NCBI GenBank assembly: GCA_015057585.1
Contig: SVEF01000002.1
Span: 124,001 to 188,000, forward strand
DNA from: Lachnospiraceae bacterium
Lineage (GTDB): Bacteria; Bacillota; Clostridia; Lachnospirales; Lachnospiraceae
Direction of reading: 5' to 3'
Length of the DNA stretch: 64,000 nucleotides
Shown here piece by piece: positions 26,481 to 34,911 of this stretch (position 1 is the stretch's first letter; the number at the start of each line of letters is the position of its first letter). The notes beneath the pieces were generated by a model. That model saw nothing but the letters and a program-made list of their open reading frames with translations, did no database searches and was not told the origin of the DNA. The translations under genes were made by a program, and so were the position numbers.

Positions 26481-27818
26481 ATGGCAGATCGCATGATCTT
26501 GGGAGAAGGTGTTGTGTACAGCACCGACAGTAATGAAACCGGATTAAACAATAACGTAATCGTTTGCGGAGGCACCGGCTGCGGTAAGACGATGTCCATC
26601 GCAGAACCGCGGATTTTAGAAACGATGGAATCCAGCCTGGTTGTTACGGTAACCAAACGCCGTCTGGTACGGAAATATTCCGGGCTGCTAAGGAAACGTG
26701 GTTACGATGTGCAGGAACTGAATTTTATCAATCCGTCGGAAAGCGATGTGGCATATGACCCGCTCGCTTATATCCGGACGGCCGCAGATGTGTCCTTCTT
26801 TGCGGAGGCACTGGTCATGGCAGACCCGCGAAAAGAAAAGTCCAATGCCGACCCGTATTGGGATGCGGCGGCCATCTCACTCCTGTCGGCGGAGATTGCG
26901 TATACGACGATGACAAAGAGCAATGCCACATTTGCGGACGTGTTGGCGTTGCACCGTCAGTTGAAGGTGATAAACTTAGGAGGCGGCAGCGAAATCAAAA
27001 CAACGTTGGACGACAAGTTCGCAAAACTGGAACTACTGCATCCGGATTGCTTCGCAGTGAACTGCTGGAGATCCTTTAGGCAGTTGCCGACCAGAACGGC
27101 AAACTGTGTATTTGGTGCCTTAAACGTAATGTTAGATACCGTGTTTACGGATGATGTCTGCAAGATGATTGCAGAAAAACCACGGATTGATATTGCGGGA
27201 ATCGGAGAACGAAAGACGGCGCTCTTTATCTCTACTTCTGCGGTAAATCCGGCATTACACAGTTTTATCAATATGTTTTATGCACAGATGTTCAAGTTGC
27301 TATTCGAGATGTCCGAAAAGAGGTCGGATGGGGTACTCCCGGTGCCGGTGCACGTACTTTGTGATGATTTTGCAACCGGTGGGCGCGTACTGAACTTTCC
27401 GGAATATATCAGTATCTTTCGCGAAAAGCGTATTTCGGTTACGATTCTTCTGCAGTCGGAGTCGCAGCTTCGGGCGATGTATGGCGCGGAAAACATGACG
27501 ACCATCATCAATAACTGTGACACCTACATTTACATGGGCGGTATGGACATCGATACGAGCCGTGCGGTATGTGAGCGGTTGAACCGACCGCTTGAGGAGG
27601 TGTTGTACATGCCAATCGGGCAGATGTTTATCTTCCGCAGGGGGCAGTACCCGATTACGACACAGCGTTACAACATTCTCGAAAATGAAGTGTACATCAA
27701 ACTGACGAAGGCTTATGAAGAGTCACAGAAGAAGGGACAGGAGCGGCTGGAGGCGCTTCGCAAGAAGCCGTCTGTGTTAGAGGTTGCGCCACCACCGGAT
27801 TTGAAGGGGATTGCGTAG
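26481..27818 (+). CDS. VirD4/TraG-like coupling ATPase without membrane anchor
   Basis: A 445-aa protein. Walker A is CGGTGCGKT (~29-37); Walker B is HVLCDDFAT (~288-296). The C-terminal half carries TraG/VirD4-type features (IFREKRISVTILLQSESQL, then NNCDTYIYMGG). Normal coupling proteins have N-terminal membrane helices; here the Walker A lies within 40 residues of the start and no helix precedes it. No relaxase, VirB4 or other transfer gene is in the window. It therefore looks like a soluble hexameric pump working with the adjacent ClpP, possibly feeding it substrates in the way ClpX does, which is an inference. Confidence 0.82.
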   Translation: MADRMILGEGVVYSTDSNETGLNNNVIVCGGTGCGKTMSIAEPRILETMESSLVVTVTKRRLVRKYSGLLRKRGYDVQELNFINPSESDVAYDPLAYIRTAADVSFFAEALVMADPRKEKSNADPYWDAAAISLLSAEIAYTTMTKSNATFADVLALHRQLKVINLGGGSEIKTTLDDKFAKLELLHPDCFAVNCWRSFRQLPTRTANCVFGALNVMLDTVFTDDVCKMIAEKPRIDIAGIGERKTALFISTSAVNPALHSFINMFYAQMFKLLFEMSEKRSDGVLPVPVHVLCDDFATGGRVLNFPEYISIFREKRISVTILLQSESQLRAMYGAENMTTIINNCDTYIYMGGMDIDTSRAVCERLNRPLEEVLYMPIGQMFIFRRGQYPITTQRYNILENEVYIKLTKAYEESQKKGQERLEALRKKPSVLEVAPPPDLKGIA

Positions 27819-27864
27819 CTCCCTTCTTTGGTGTATGATGTAAAAAGCGAATAGAGATTTTTAA

Positions 27865-27913
27865 CTCAAGCGTTGCTTGAGTGGGTCCGTATGGCTTGCT
27901 CAAGCAGCGCTTG
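27865..27913. repeat. Cluster of short inverted repeats built on CAAGC/GCTTG
   Basis: CTCAAGC-GTT-GCTTGAG (27865-27881), then GCTTG-CT-CAAGC (27894-27905) overlapping CAAGC-AGC-GCTTG (27901-27913). This region between the VirD4-like gene and the XRE gene (180 bases) can form alternative hairpins. It has no T run, so it is not a simple terminator; an operator or transcript-processing site is possible. Confidence 0.5.
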
Positions 27914-27998
27914 CTGTACATGTGGAAGATTTTCCGATACTCTGAAAGCGTAGTCTCCGGCCGGGACGAAAACTTTAGAGAAAAGAGGTAATGATACG

Positions 27999-29042
27999 AT
28001 GTTTGATATGAAAAAGGTAGCAGGAAATATAAAAACTGCAAGAATGAAAAAGAATATGACACAGATGAACCTGGCGGATGAGATGGGCGTGAGTTATCAG
28101 GCGATTTCCAACTGGGAACGCGGAAATTCTATGCCGGATATTGCAAAATTGCCGGAACTTTGTAACATCCTCGGAATCAGTTTTGAAGAGCTGGTAGGAG
28201 AAAGAAGTGAAGAAACCGAAATCGCGGAACGCCTGATGGAAAAGAAAGAAGCAGAAGTTTCTTTAGAAGAAATGGCGAAGGTGGGACCGATGATGAAACC
28301 GGATGTCATAGAAACAAAGGTGGAGGAGACTTTAAAAAAGAAGGGGAAGATTTCGTTTGCCACGATGGTTAGCATTGCTCCGTTTATGGACAAGGAAACG
28401 CTGGATAAGATGGCAGAAGAGGTGGCAGATATCAATTTTGGACAGCTCTGTGCCCTGGCGCCTTTTTTGGATAAAAGCACGCTTGATAAAATTGTGGACA
28501 GGAGTCTGCAAAGTACCAAAACGGATTGGAACAATGTAGTGGCAGTCGCGCCGTTTCTATCAAAGAGCGCTCTTAAAAAGATTGCGGATTATCTGGTAGA
28601 GAACGGACAATCCTCCATACTGGTAGCCGTTGCTCCATTCCTGGGAGGAACCATGCTTCGGGATATTATGCAGGATGTTGAGATGGACGCAAGTGCGATG
28701 GAAAATGTCCATATCCGGATAGAGAATGGTTCCGGTGATGAAATAGATTTAGATGATTTGGAAGAAGATGAGGTGGCAGAACGTGCCGGTCAGGCTCTGG
28801 AAAGAGGCGAAGATCTTCGGGATTATCTGGATTACATGGATGAGGCTGACGTGGATGTGCTCGCAATAAAAGCACTGGAAGCAGGCTATGATGTCCGGGA
28901 TTTTCTGGATTATATGACAGAGGACGGTGTCGAGAAACTGGCATTTAAGGCGATGGAACTGGGGGCAGATATCGAGGATTATCTGGATTATCTGGATGAA
29001 GATGTGATAAAGAGATTGTTGTTGCGTGCAATGAAGAAGTAA
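27999..29042 (+). CDS. XRE-family regulator with helical repeats
   Basis: A 347-aa protein. The HTH (residues ~8-62) has the typical TQMNLADEMGVSYQAISNWERG. From ~85 to 225 there are about four repeats built around APF(L/M)xKxxLxKI, spaced by 35-40 residues. From ~255 to the end another set repeats DYLDYMxEDxVxxLAxKALExG three times with a strongly acidic character. AGAGGT lies 12 bases before the ATG. The repeats probably form a helical solenoid for protein-protein contact or dimerisation. Target promoters are unknown; the inverted repeats just upstream may be an autoregulatory site. Confidence 0.8.
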   Translation: MFDMKKVAGNIKTARMKKNMTQMNLADEMGVSYQAISNWERGNSMPDIAKLPELCNILGISFEELVGERSEETEIAERLMEKKEAEVSLEEMAKVGPMMKPDVIETKVEETLKKKGKISFATMVSIAPFMDKETLDKMAEEVADINFGQLCALAPFLDKSTLDKIVDRSLQSTKTDWNNVVAVAPFLSKSALKKIADYLVENGQSSILVAVAPFLGGTMLRDIMQDVEMDASAMENVHIRIENGSGDEIDLDDLEEDEVAERAGQALERGEDLRDYLDYMDEADVDVLAIKALEAGYDVRDFLDYMTEDGVEKLAFKAMELGADIEDYLDYLDEDVIKRLLLRAMKK

Positions 29043-29051
29043 GAATAACCA

Positions 29052-29094
29052 AAGGGACACGGCTGCTTGGTTAGATTGGCCGTGTCCCTTTTTC
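29052..29094. terminator. Intrinsic terminator between convergent genes
   Basis: AAAGGGACACGGC (29052-29064) pairs perfectly with GCCGTGTCCCTTT (29080-29092), followed by TT. The A/T-rich stem ends allow function in both directions. Confidence 0.85.
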
Positions 29095-29107
29095 AATCAG
29101 GTAGAAA

Positions 29108-29995
29108 TCAGTATCCCAAAAGAGAGATCGTCATGCGGTAACTTTTGGAATTGTTAGGAGCAAGCATCTCCACATTGCGCTTGCTTGTAAAATTGTCATC
29201 TTCATCATCGTAAATAGCGGATCCGTTCCAAGGCTCTATACAAAGGAAAGGAGCCTTTCCGCCGATTGGGGTCCAAAAAGCGATGGTGCGAAAATCCGGA
29301 TAATCCACGCGGATGCCGTGCCCACGGGATGCATGGACTAACTTGACACTGCGCGAAGCGATTTGTGGGAAGAAGATGGCATCGTTGTCGAACATCTTCT
29401 TTTCAAGAGGAAGAGTGTCGCTGTTAGAAGCGTAGGTAATCTGTTTATCGGAATAGAAAGACAGATCTTCCAAATTATAAGGTGTAGCAATGAGCTTTTC
29501 TTCTTTTTCAAAGACAAGCTGATATTCGGAGAAATCTTCGTCGGATTCAAGCGGACACATAAAGCCCGGATGTGCCCCGATATGATACGGCATATCGCCG
29601 GTATCCTTATTCGTTACCGTGTATGTCATGTGTAAGGTATTTTGATCCAATTCATAGGTAAGGGTGAGTTCAAACTGGAACGGATAAACCGCAAGAGATT
29701 CTTCGCTCTCATTCAACACGAAAGTAACACGTGTATCGGAAACCTCAATTGGTGTGAACACGGAGTCCTTACAAAAACCATGTTTCGGAAGTGTATATTT
29801 TACACCGTTAAAATAAGTTTCGTTATTCCGGACATTTCCTATTGTAGGGAACAAAAGAGGAGAAGAGCGCATCCAGAATGCAGGATCTGAATTCCAGATA
29901 AATTCTTTTCCGTCTGCGTTACGGAATGACTTTAATTCGGCACCCATGCGATTTATGGTAACTTCATAGTTCCCGGAATGAAGCGTGATACTCAT
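29108..29995 (-). CDS. Aldose 1-epimerase family protein (LacX-like)
   Basis: A 295-aa protein. ATG 29995 (MSITLHSG) has GGAGGT upstream and is preferred over a longer frame starting at 30091. It belongs to the galactose mutarotase fold: an Arg/Asn-rich N-terminal part (WNSDPAFWMRSSPLLFPTIG), the catalytic His region HIGAHPGF and the catalytic Glu in LCIEPWNG. LacX-like members interconvert anomers of sugars in the cytoplasm; the exact sugar is unknown. Single-gene unit with TATACT-type -10 sequences upstream on the minus strand. Confidence 0.87.
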   Translation of the reverse strand: MSITLHSGNYEVTINRMGAELKSFRNADGKEFIWNSDPAFWMRSSPLLFPTIGNVRNNETYFNGVKYTLPKHGFCKDSVFTPIEVSDTRVTFVLNESEESLAVYPFQFELTLTYELDQNTLHMTYTVTNKDTGDMPYHIGAHPGFMCPLESDEDFSEYQLVFEKEEKLIATPYNLEDLSFYSDKQITYASNSDTLPLEKKMFDNDAIFFPQIASRSVKLVHASRGHGIRVDYPDFRTIAFWTPIGGKAPFLCIEPWNGSAIYDDEDDNFTSKRNVEMLAPNNSKSYRMTISLLGY

Positions 29996-30157
29996 GATTT
30001 TTATACCTCCACTTTGAATATTTAAAAGGAGTAAACAAACTCTAGTATAGTATAAGGCAGATGTATTCAAAAAAAAAGGATGAAAAAACATCCACCTTAT
30101 AATGCCGGGAGGAATGTGCTAGAATGAGGAAAATAATAAAAAGGAGATGGTAACGGT

Positions 30158-30937
30158 ATGAACAATAAAAATAAGACCAGTAAGATTCCAAAATGGGCAT
30201 GGCTGATGATTTCGCTTGCGACCGCCATGGTATTGTGGTATGTATTGTCGCTGATTCCAAAGACTTCACGAAGCTTCCCTAATTTAGTAGTAACATTCAA
30301 ATCAGTGTTTACTATGATTGAGAGAGAAGTATTCTGGAAGGACATTAGCAGCAGCTTGATTTCCGTTGTGGCAGGTTTTGCAATCGGCTTTGTATTATCA
30401 CTGCCGGCAGCAATTCTGATGGCATGGTATGGACCGGTCCGCAACATTATTGAGCCATGGATTCAGTTTATTCGTAATATTCCACCTTTGGCATATGTTC
30501 CACTGGTTGTTATTTCGGCAGGTGTTGGTAGAAAATCACAGATTATCGTTATTACGATTGCAACATTCCTGATTATGACGGTTACAATTTATCAGGGTGT
30601 AATCAACGTGGATGAGACATTGATTAAGGCTGCAAGAGTCCTTGGTGCGACAGATAAGGATATTTTCCTGAAGGTAATTGCACCGGCAACTTTACCGTTC
30701 ATCATCACTGCAATCCGTCTGGGCAGCTCTACTGCATTGACCACCTTAATTGCAGCGGAATCGACCGGTGCGATAGCGGGCCTGGGTATGAGAATCCGTT
30801 CCTTAAACAACTCGTTTGAATCTGCACCGATGTTACTGTACATCATTATCATTGGTATTATCGGTATGTTGATTGAAAAATTAGTGAAATTTATAGAGAG
30901 GAGATTCACAGGATGGCAGGAGAAGAGAGAAGTGTAA
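30158..30937 (+). CDS. ABC importer permease, sulfonate/nitrate/taurine type
   Basis: A 259-aa protein with about six membrane helices and the conserved cytoplasmic EAA loop (KAARVLGATDKDIFLKVIAPATLP). The organisation, with a single permease gene, matches SsuC/TauC/ThiX-type importers for small molecules such as sulfonates, nitrate or thiamine precursors. AAGGAG precedes the ATG. It overlaps the ATPase gene by 25 bases. First gene of a long co-directional run extending to 45888. Confidence 0.9.
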   Translation: MNNKNKTSKIPKWAWLMISLATAMVLWYVLSLIPKTSRSFPNLVVTFKSVFTMIEREVFWKDISSSLISVVAGFAIGFVLSLPAAILMAWYGPVRNIIEPWIQFIRNIPPLAYVPLVVISAGVGRKSQIIVITIATFLIMTVTIYQGVINVDETLIKAARVLGATDKDIFLKVIAPATLPFIITAIRLGSSTALTTLIAAESTGAIAGLGMRIRSLNNSFESAPMLLYIIIIGIIGMLIEKLVKFIERRFTGWQEKREV

Positions 30938-31704
30938 AAGTTAAGATTGATAACGTGCGTAAAGTGTATGACACCAGAAACGGTGAAATGATTGCATTAA
31001 ACGGCGTGGATCTTGATATTAAAGAAAACGAATTTATTTGTGTGGTAGGTCCTTCCGGTTGTGGAAAATCCACTCTGTTAAATATTATCGCCGGATTACT
31101 GGAGCCTACTTCCGGAGCAGTTTACTGTGACGGTAAGGAAGTTAAGGGTACAGGTACCGAGCGAGGCGTGGTATTCCAGCAGTATGCATTGTTCCCATGG
31201 ATGACGGTAAAGAAAAACGTAATGTTTGGCCTGAATTTAAAGGGTATCAAGGGAAAAGAAGCAGAAGAAATCGCCATGAAGTACATAAAAATGGTTCAGC
31301 TGGAGGATTTCGTGGACCATTATCCAAAGGAACTTTCCGGTGGTATGAAGCAGCGTGTGGCAATCGCCAGAGCGTATGCGGTTAACCCATCCATTCTTCT
31401 GATGGACGAGCCGTTCGGTGCGCTGGATGCACAGACCAGAACACAGCTTCAGCAGGAACTTCTGGAAACATGGGAAAAGGAACAGAAGACATGTTTCTTT
31501 ATCACACATGACGTAGATGAAGCGATTATTCTTGCGCAGAAGGTTATCATTATGAGTGCGAGACCGGGACGTATTAAGGAAATCGTAGATATTAACATTC
31601 CTTATCCGCGTACTCAGGAAACGAAGATGACACCAGAATTCTTAGAATTAAAGAATCATATCTGGAGTCAGGTATACCAGGAATATCTGGAAGTAAGAAA
31701 GTAA
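30913..31704 (+). CDS. ABC importer ATPase, sulfonate/nitrate/taurine type
   Basis: A 263-aa protein with GPSGCGKST (Walker A), QQYALFPWM (Q-loop), LSGGMKQR (signature), LLMDEPFGALD (Walker B plus D-loop) and FFITHDVDEA (switch His). It lacks the TOBE extension, as usual for the SsuB/TauB group. Its start lies inside the permease gene with AGAGAGGAG upstream. Forms the importer with the permease before and the binding protein after. Confidence 0.92.
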   Translation: MAGEERSVKVKIDNVRKVYDTRNGEMIALNGVDLDIKENEFICVVGPSGCGKSTLLNIIAGLLEPTSGAVYCDGKEVKGTGTERGVVFQQYALFPWMTVKKNVMFGLNLKGIKGKEAEEIAMKYIKMVQLEDFVDHYPKELSGGMKQRVAIARAYAVNPSILLMDEPFGALDAQTRTQLQQELLETWEKEQKTCFFITHDVDEAIILAQKVIIMSARPGRIKEIVDINIPYPRTQETKMTPEFLELKNHIWSQVYQEYLEVRK

Positions 31705-31767
31705 CCGATAACATTGCCGGAAAGATCCGGCTAAGATAAATGTTATAAAATGAGGAGGAACAAAACA

Positions 31768-32760
31768 ATGAAAAAGAGAATTTTAGGTTTAGTAATGGCA
31801 GTTATTATGATTGCCGGCATGTTCGTAGGATGCGGCAAGAGTAACGGTGACAAAATCGTATTAAATGTTGCTTACATGCCAAACTACGGTAGCCTTTGGG
31901 CAATCGAAAATGCAATTGAACAGGGTTATTTGGCAGAAGAAGGTATTGAAGTTGTTTTAACTGAGTTCCAGGATGGTCCTACTATCATCGCAGCTATGGA
32001 AAGTGGTACAATTGATGTTGGTTATATCGGACAGGGTGCTCATAAGCTTTGTATCAATGGCAGAGCTTCCATCTTTGCATTATCCCACATCTCCAATGGT
32101 GATGCTTTAATCGGTGGCCCTGGCATCAAGAAGGTAGAAGACCTCAAGGGTAAGAAGGTTGCTTATTCTTCTGGTACATCCAGTGAAGATATCTTAGTAA
32201 ACTCCTTAAAGAAGGCCGGCATGACAATGAATGATATTCAGGCATTTGATATGGATGCTTCCGCAATCGTTACAGCTATGTTATCCGGTGGTGTAGACGC
32301 TTGTGCTACATGGTCTCCAAACAGCTTAAAGATTTTAGAAGAACTTGACGGTGCTACAAAGTTAACAGATAACATGACATTCGCAGACGAGACAGTTTCT
32401 CTTGCAAGCTGGATCGTAATGCCGAAGTATGCAGAAGAGAACAGAGAAGTTCTTGTTAAGTTCACAAGAGCATTATTTAAGGCTATGGACTACGCAGCAA
32501 AGGATCATCAGGATGAAACGGCTGCTTTAATCGCAAAGCAGATTGCACAGGATAAGGATGGCGTTTACAATCAGCGTGGTGATGCTAATTGGTTAACAGG
32601 TAAGGAAGTTGCAGCAGGTGCAGCAGATGGTACTGTAGAAGGTTACTACGAACTTCAGAAGCAGACATTTGTAAATGCAGGTGCAGTTGAAAAGGATCCT
32701 GTTCCGGCAGTAAGCGATTATGTACTCTTAGATCTTATGATCGAGGCAGGTAAGTACTAA
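31768..32760 (+). CDS. Substrate-binding lipoprotein, SsuA/NMT1-like
   Basis: A 330-aa protein; ATG 31768 is chosen because AGGAGGAAC lies just upstream (ATG 31750 has no such site). The signal ends in a lipobox (FVGC). The mature part shows the NMT1/SsuA pattern: [13 protein letters not shown], then GYLAEEGIEV, GTIDVGYIGQGAH and ATWSPNS. The same domain, clearly paralogous (about 54 of 85 aligned N-terminal residues identical by my count), is fused to a chemoreceptor at 41984. Ligand unknown: a sulfonate, a nitrogenous small molecule or a thiamine precursor are all possible for the family. Confidence 0.9.
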   Translation: MKKRILGLVMAVIMIAGMFVGCGKSNGDKIVLNVAYMPNYGSLWAIENAIEQGYLAEEGIEVVLTEFQDGPTIIAAMESGTIDVGYIGQGAHKLCINGRASIFALSHISNGDALIGGPGIKKVEDLKGKKVAYSSGTSSEDILVNSLKKAGMTMNDIQAFDMDASAIVTAMLSGGVDACATWSPNSLKILEELDGATKLTDNMTFADETVSLASWIVMPKYAEENREVLVKFTRALFKAMDYAAKDHQDETAALIAKQIAQDKDGVYNQRGDANWLTGKEVAAGAADGTVEGYYELQKQTFVNAGAVEKDPVPAVSDYVLLDLMIEAGKY

Positions 32761-32796
32761 AAACAGACTTCCGTGAAGCGGAGGTAGTTGCATAAA

Positions 32797-32826
32797 CAAT
32801 AGGGCTACTATCCGGTGGCCCTATTG
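32797..32826 (+). terminator. Hairpin between binding-protein gene and NagB-like gene
   Basis: CAATAGGGC pairs perfectly with GCCCTATTG around a 12-base loop, followed by CTCTATTTATG, a weak T-rich tail. Probably a partial terminator that leaves the downstream genes at a lower level than the binding protein. Confidence 0.55.
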
Positions 32827-32859
32827 CTCTATTTATGAAAACGGAGGAGTTTTGATATT

Positions 32860-33678
32860 ATGCATGAATATTATTACTATAATCGGGAACAACTTTTAGA
32901 TTCTCCAAAGATTCCACTGATTGTGATGGAAGATAATCCGACTGTTTTCAAAGCGCTTGCTCAGGAAATGGTGGATGAGATTAAGAGAAAAAATGCATTG
33001 GGTGAAAAGACGGTATTTATTTGTCCTGTCGGACCGGTAGGTCAGTACCCGTATTTCGTAGAAATGGTAAACGAAGAAAATATCAGTCTGAAGGATGTCT
33101 GGTTCATCAATATGGACGAGTACCTGACAGACGATAAGCAGTGGATTCCAAAGGAGCACAGATTAAGTTTCCGGGGCTTTATGGACCGCACTGTATATAC
33201 AAAGGTAAAACCGGAGCTGGTAATGCCGGAAGAGCAGAGAGTATTTCCGGATCCGAACAATGTAACTTATATTCCGGAGCTGATTGAAAAACTCGGTGGC
33301 GTGGATATCTGCTTTGGCGGTATCGGCATCAATGGTCACGTGGCATTCAATGAGCCGGATGACAGCTTAACCCCGGAAGAATTTTTGGCACAGAAGACAA
33401 GAGTACTTCCAATCGCAAAGGAGACCAGAGCGGTAAACTCTATCGGCGATTTAAACGGAGCATTGGATGATATGCCTCATTACTGTATCACTATCGGCAT
33501 TAATGAAATTGCAAATGCAAGAAAGATTCGTCTCGGATGCTTCAGAGACTGGCACAGAAGTGTGGTAAGACATGCGGCATATGGTGAAAAGAGTGCGCAT
33601 TTCCCTGTTTCTCTGTTACAGGGTCATGCAGATATTAGTATTCGTTTCACTGAGTTTGTGGCAAATCTCCCGGAATAA
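32860..33678 (+). CDS. NagB-like amino-sugar phosphate isomerase/deaminase
   Basis: A 272-aa protein of the glucosamine-6-phosphate deaminase family. INMDEYL carries the ring-opening Asp; GINGHVAFNEP carries the catalytic His and Glu (the preceding Asn is the usual Firmicutes variant). The C-terminal half (FRDWHRSVVRHAAYG) differs from housekeeping NagB, so the substrate may be a relative of glucosamine 6-phosphate, such as galactosamine 6-phosphate or a modified amino sugar. It is followed after 13 bases by a NagA-like gene, giving a deacetylation-deamination pair. Confidence 0.83.
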   Translation: MHEYYYYNREQLLDSPKIPLIVMEDNPTVFKALAQEMVDEIKRKNALGEKTVFICPVGPVGQYPYFVEMVNEENISLKDVWFINMDEYLTDDKQWIPKEHRLSFRGFMDRTVYTKVKPELVMPEEQRVFPDPNNVTYIPELIEKLGGVDICFGGIGINGHVAFNEPDDSLTPEEFLAQKTRVLPIAKETRAVNSIGDLNGALDDMPHYCITIGINEIANARKIRLGCFRDWHRSVVRHAAYGEKSAHFPVSLLQGHADISIRFTEFVANLPE

Positions 33679-33691
33679 GGAGTGAAGGAAA

Positions 33692-34837
33692 ATGAAGGAT
33701 TGTTATATAATCAACGGTTCGGTATATGTTGACCGGACCTTTACCGAAAAGACCATCATGGTACAGAATGGAAAAATTAAATTACTGGATGCCGGCAGCA
33801 CAGTTCCGGCAGAGGCGGTGGTATATGATGTTGCCGGGAAAAAGATAGTACCGGGATTTATTGATGTTCATACACACGGTTCCGTAGGTGTGGATGTCAA
33901 TGCGGCTACAGCAGAAGATTTAGAGAAAATCTGTCGTTTTGTGGCAAAGAACGGTACGACATCCTGGTTCTGCTCCGTGCTTACTGACACAAAGGAGCAG
34001 ACAGAATGGTGTATCGATGAGTTTAAGAAGCATCAGAAGATGGAATCGGAGGGGGCAAACCTGTTGGGTATCCATCTGGAGGGTCCGTTTTTATCCACAG
34101 AGTACAAGGGAGCCATGCCGGAGCATCTTTTGATGAAGCCTAATATGCAGCTTTTGGAAGAATATCAGGCGAGAGCAGAGGGAAATATCAAATACATTAC
34201 GATTTCACCGGAAGTGGAAGGAATTGCAGATGATATTCCGAAGATGAATCAGCTTGGAATTACAGTGGCTATCGGACATTCGGGTGCGGACTACGATACA
34301 AGCTGGAAAGCGATTAATAACGGTGCGGAATGCTGTACGCATACGTTTAATGCGATGAAACTGTTACATCAGCATTTTCCGGCAATTATGGGAGCGGCAT
34401 TAGAGTCGGATATCTATTGTGAAGCGATTTGTGACGGAAGACATCTTCATCCGGGAACAGTAAGACTCTTAATCAAAACCAAAGGAATCGATAAGGTGGT
34501 TGCCATCACGGATTCTATTATGGCAGCAGGATTACCGGATGGAAATTACAAATTAGGCGTGAATGATGTTGTGGTAAAAGACGGTGATGCAAAGCTTGCA
34601 GATACCGGTGTCCGTGCGGGAAGTACCTTGACACAGAATGTTGCATTGAAAAATCTTCTTGCATTTACCGGACGTCCGCTGGAAGAGATTTTACTTCTTC
34701 TCACAGAGAACCCTGCAAAACTGTTAAAGGTTTTTGATACCAAGGGTTCCATCGCAGACGGAAAGGACGCAGATCTCGTTGTTCTGGACGACGCAAATGA
34801 CATTGCGGATGTCTTTGTGGGCGGAAGAAAAATATAA
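33692..34837 (+). CDS. nagA: N-acetylglucosamine-6-phosphate deacetylase-like enzyme
   Basis: A 381-aa amidohydrolase. Metal and catalytic residues are visible: DVHTHG, HLEGPFL (Glu), IGHSGAD (His), CTHTFNAM (His) and ITDSIMAAG (catalytic Asp). The enzyme removes acetate from N-acetyl amino-sugar 6-phosphates in the cytoplasm. Paired with the NagB-like gene just upstream (AAGGAGTG ribosome site between them). GlcNAc-6-P is the default substrate; GalNAc-6-P or a modified sugar is possible. Gene symbol given by family, not by proven substrate. Confidence 0.88.
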   Translation: MKDCYIINGSVYVDRTFTEKTIMVQNGKIKLLDAGSTVPAEAVVYDVAGKKIVPGFIDVHTHGSVGVDVNAATAEDLEKICRFVAKNGTTSWFCSVLTDTKEQTEWCIDEFKKHQKMESEGANLLGIHLEGPFLSTEYKGAMPEHLLMKPNMQLLEEYQARAEGNIKYITISPEVEGIADDIPKMNQLGITVAIGHSGADYDTSWKAINNGAECCTHTFNAMKLLHQHFPAIMGAALESDIYCEAICDGRHLHPGTVRLLIKTKGIDKVVAITDSIMAAGLPDGNYKLGVNDVVVKDGDAKLADTGVRAGSTLTQNVALKNLLAFTGRPLEEILLLLTENPAKLLKVFDTKGSIADGKDADLVVLDDANDIADVFVGGRKI

Positions 34838-34911
34838 AAATACTACAAATTTTCCGGGCAGTATGATATCATGTTTTTATTAGGAAACGGTAGTAAAGAG
34901 AGGAACATGAT

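Noticed and set aside
26481-27818. Integrative conjugative element around the VirD4-like gene
   Set aside because: No relaxase, VirB4, integrase or att repeats nearby; base composition does not differ from the surroundings.
31716-31731. Riboswitch before the SsuA-like gene
   Set aside because: Only a short GCCGG/CCGGC hairpin is present; no known riboswitch core could be recognised.
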